Shown here in pieces: positions 45,416-46,938 of a stretch of DNA of 46,938 bases. The position numbers and the translations under genes are program-made. This DNA is from Saprospiraceae bacterium (GTDB lineage Bacteria > Bacteroidota > Bacteroidia > Chitinophagales > Saprospiraceae), in assembly GCA_021604865.1 (NCBI GenBank), contig BQJU01000055.1, positions 1 to 46,938 on the forward strand. The letters run 5' to 3'. Below the pieces are notes generated by a model, which saw only the letters and a program-made list of their open reading frames with translations, had not been told where the DNA came from and did no database searches. Positions within the stretch are counted from its first letter, which is position 1. Each line of letters opens with the position of its first letter.

Positions 45416-46585
45416 ATGCGGGAATACGATTACATCATCACCGGTGGAGGAGCCGCAGGGCTTAGTCTGGTCTATTACCTTTTGCATTCTCCTTTGCGAG
45501 ACAAACGTATCCTGATCGTTGATAAAACAGAAAAAACCCAAAATGACCGAACCTGGTGCTTTTGGGAACCTAATGCCGGCCCCTTTGAAAGTATCGTATA
45601 CAAAAGCTGGCAGCATCTTTCTTTTTATACTCAGGATCTGGAGCGTCATGCAACGATTTCTCCTTTTACCTATAAAATGATCCGGGGAATTGATTTTTAT
45701 CGTTTTGTAAACGCCGCTATTGAAAAATCTAAAAATGTTGATAGGGTATATGGTTCTGTTGAAACCATAGTCAATAAAGAGGGGAAAGTCTCCGTTACAA
45801 TAAATGGTGTATCCTATATAGGGCGTTGGTGTTTCAATAGCATTCTATTTGCACCCATTGATAAGTTAAACTACAATTATCTCGACCAACACTTCAAAGG
45901 CTGGGTAATTAACATGAAAGCAGCAAGGTTTGATCCGGAGAAGGCAACTTTAATGGATTTTAGACTCCCACAACAAGGAGAAACTCGCTTTTTCTATGTT
46001 TTACCCATTGATCAGCATCGGGCATTAGTAGAACTTGCCATATTTTCGAACAAACGTTGGCCTCAGGAGCAATACGATGTTGCCATTCAAAAGTACCTCA
46101 ATCTACACCATAATATATATAAGGAGGATTTTTCTATCCTGGAGGAAGAGTTTGGTGTAATTCCTATGACGGATTTTCCTTTCAATCAAAGGGAAGGAAG
46201 AATCATCCATATCGGTACCGCGGGGGGGCATACCAAAGCTTCTACCGGATATACTTTTTGGCGTATGCAGCAGGCACTCCAAAAAATGGTTGAATCTATG
46301 GTTGCCTCAGGAGACCCATATCCCGCTAAAGCTTCCAATTTTTCCCGGTTTAAGTTATATGATAGTGTGCTGCTCTACATTCTGGAAAAGAATATACTAC
46401 CGGCTGATTATTTATTTGCAAGGCTATTCAAAAAAAATTCCTTTTCTGATATTTTAAAATTTTTAAATGAACGCACAACGCTAACCGAAGAATTGAAAAT
46501 CGTGAAGGCCCTACCAATACTGGTCTTCTCCAAGGTAATGCTAAAAGAAATCTGGCTGAGGTTGAAAAGAAAATCCTTGTATTAA
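45416..46585 (+). CDS. crtY: Lycopene beta-cyclase CrtY
   Basis: This flavoprotein turns lycopene into beta-carotene. It has 389 aa, normal for the CrtY family. The FAD motif DYIITGGGAAGLSLVYYLL, the NDRTWCFWE segment, the FFYVLP motif and the HTKASTGYTF motif near residue 275 are all typical. It is the third gene of the operon, 31 nt after crtB. A carotenoid hydroxylase (crtZ) or ketolase is not next to it, so the final pigment cannot be read here. Confidence 0.93.
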   Translation: MREYDYIITGGGAAGLSLVYYLLHSPLRDKRILIVDKTEKTQNDRTWCFWEPNAGPFESIVYKSWQHLSFYTQDLERHATISPFTYKMIRGIDFYRFVNAAIEKSKNVDRVYGSVETIVNKEGKVSVTINGVSYIGRWCFNSILFAPIDKLNYNYLDQHFKGWVINMKAARFDPEKATLMDFRLPQQGETRFFYVLPIDQHRALVELAIFSNKRWPQEQYDVAIQKYLNLHHNIYKEDFSILEEEFGVIPMTDFPFNQREGRIIHIGTAGGHTKASTGYTFWRMQQALQKMVESMVASGDPYPAKASNFSRFKLYDSVLLYILEKNILPADYLFARLFKKNSFSDILKFLNERTTLTEELKIVKALPILVFSKVMLKEIWLRLKRKSLY

Positions 46586-46604
46586 TAAAAAGTTTACGAA
46601 ACAC

Positions 46605-46635
46605 TTGTTTGTCCTGAATTAAGGTCTTATCTTTG
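46605..46635 (+). promoter_or_regulatory. rRNA operon promoter P1
   Basis: TTG (46605-46607), 20 nt, then TATCTTTG (46628-46635) match the Bacteroidota consensus. It lies just past the crtY stop. Confidence 0.6.
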
Positions 46636-46707
46636 TAGTCCCTTAGAAAAAAGGGGTTCTTTTCAAGCAAAGAGCAAAAAGAAAAAATTATATTTTTTCG
46701 ATTTTCT

Positions 46708-46737
46708 TTGCAAACTTCAAAAAGAATATTAACTTTG
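46708..46737 (+). promoter_or_regulatory. rRNA operon promoter P2
   Basis: TTG (46708-46710), 19 nt, then TAACTTTG (46730-46737). This second consensus promoter is in tandem with P1, as is usual for rRNA operons. Confidence 0.65.
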
Positions 46738-46938
46738 CGCTCGCTTTTGAAGAAAAGCAAATTTGAAAAAGAAAAATCGTTAAGATTTTAAGATAGAGAT
46801 GGCACGAATTTGTTAGGAATTTGTGTTGTTAAAAAAGTTCATTGACACTGCAGGAAAAGGTAAGAAGAGAAGAATTAAACGAGAGCGGACCAAGAGGAAG
46901 AGAGATATAGAGGAAATAAAAGAACACAGGAAGCAAAG
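46738..46938 (+). other. rRNA operon leader (16S gene outside the window)
   Basis: Purine-rich leader with GTTCATTGACA at 46837-46847, a motif typical of the region upstream of 16S rRNA genes in Bacteroidota, followed by an AG-rich stretch to the window end. No 16S start is visible. The call rests on composition, the motif and the tandem promoters. Confidence 0.6.

Noticed and set aside
1-46938. CRISPR arrays, insertion sequences, transposases or prophage genes
   Set aside because: No regularly spaced repeats, transposase motifs or phage structural genes were seen in any frame.

Overview
The window looks like a chromosomal segment of a Bacteroidota bacterium, most plausibly a marine Saprospiria/Lewinella-like lineage, although the lineage call is an inference. 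The supporting evidence is: two proteins with C-terminal type IX secretion (T9SS) sorting domains; several promoters of the Bacteroidota type (TTG, 19-20 nt, TAnnTTTG) and no Shine-Dalgarno sites; families largely restricted to the phylum (DUF4271, DUF4837, the EAD11 adaptor domain); BshA of bacillithiol synthesis; a fused IcmF mutase; and a crtI-crtB-crtY carotenoid operon.

Layout. 1-210: a truncated GIY-YIG nuclease gene fused to a tRNA 3'-end remnant. 229-1284: recA (-). 1395-5357: a two-gene minus-strand operon encoding an EAD11-CHAT protease and a caspase-SGNH hydrolase fusion. This is the most unusual item in the window and a candidate conflict or programmed-death system. 5453-5806: an SGNH lipoprotein gene with an internal deletion. 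5906-13637: central metabolism (manA, bcp, icmF, maeB). 13892-17491: a coiled-coil membrane protein, a CoA-type Nudix hydrolase, and a DUF4271-hemD pair. 17607-19582: a histidine kinase/response regulator pair with an ATGA overlap. 19652-23848: bshA and a large T9SS-secreted adhesin-like protein. 24206-27105: a MerR/CarH-like regulator without the usual cobalamin ligands, and an acyl-CoA synthetase. 27189-30860: a small T9SS protein flanked by look-alike terminators, an unlisted 41-aa membrane peptide, and a PpiD-like chaperone. 31028-33562: GT2 and GT39 enzymes that look like a lipid-linked sugar transfer pair. 33623-38241: a VanX-like dipeptidase, MoxR, a DUF4837 lipoprotein, and an ECF sigma/anti-sigma pair. 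38359-42554: a PfkB kinase, tRNA-Asn, patatin, a methyltransferase and a LacI regulator with tandem operator boxes. 43067-46585: crtIBY. 46586-46938: tandem promoters and the leader of an rRNA operon whose 16S gene lies just outside the window.

Most of the window is ordinary chromosomal backbone with mostly short intergenic gaps and well-formed intrinsic terminators. The accessory-looking parts are the left edge (1-210), the 1395-5806 protease/SGNH block, and the 27127-28700 region with its paired terminators and palindrome. Gene functions are read from motifs in the translations. No database search was run.
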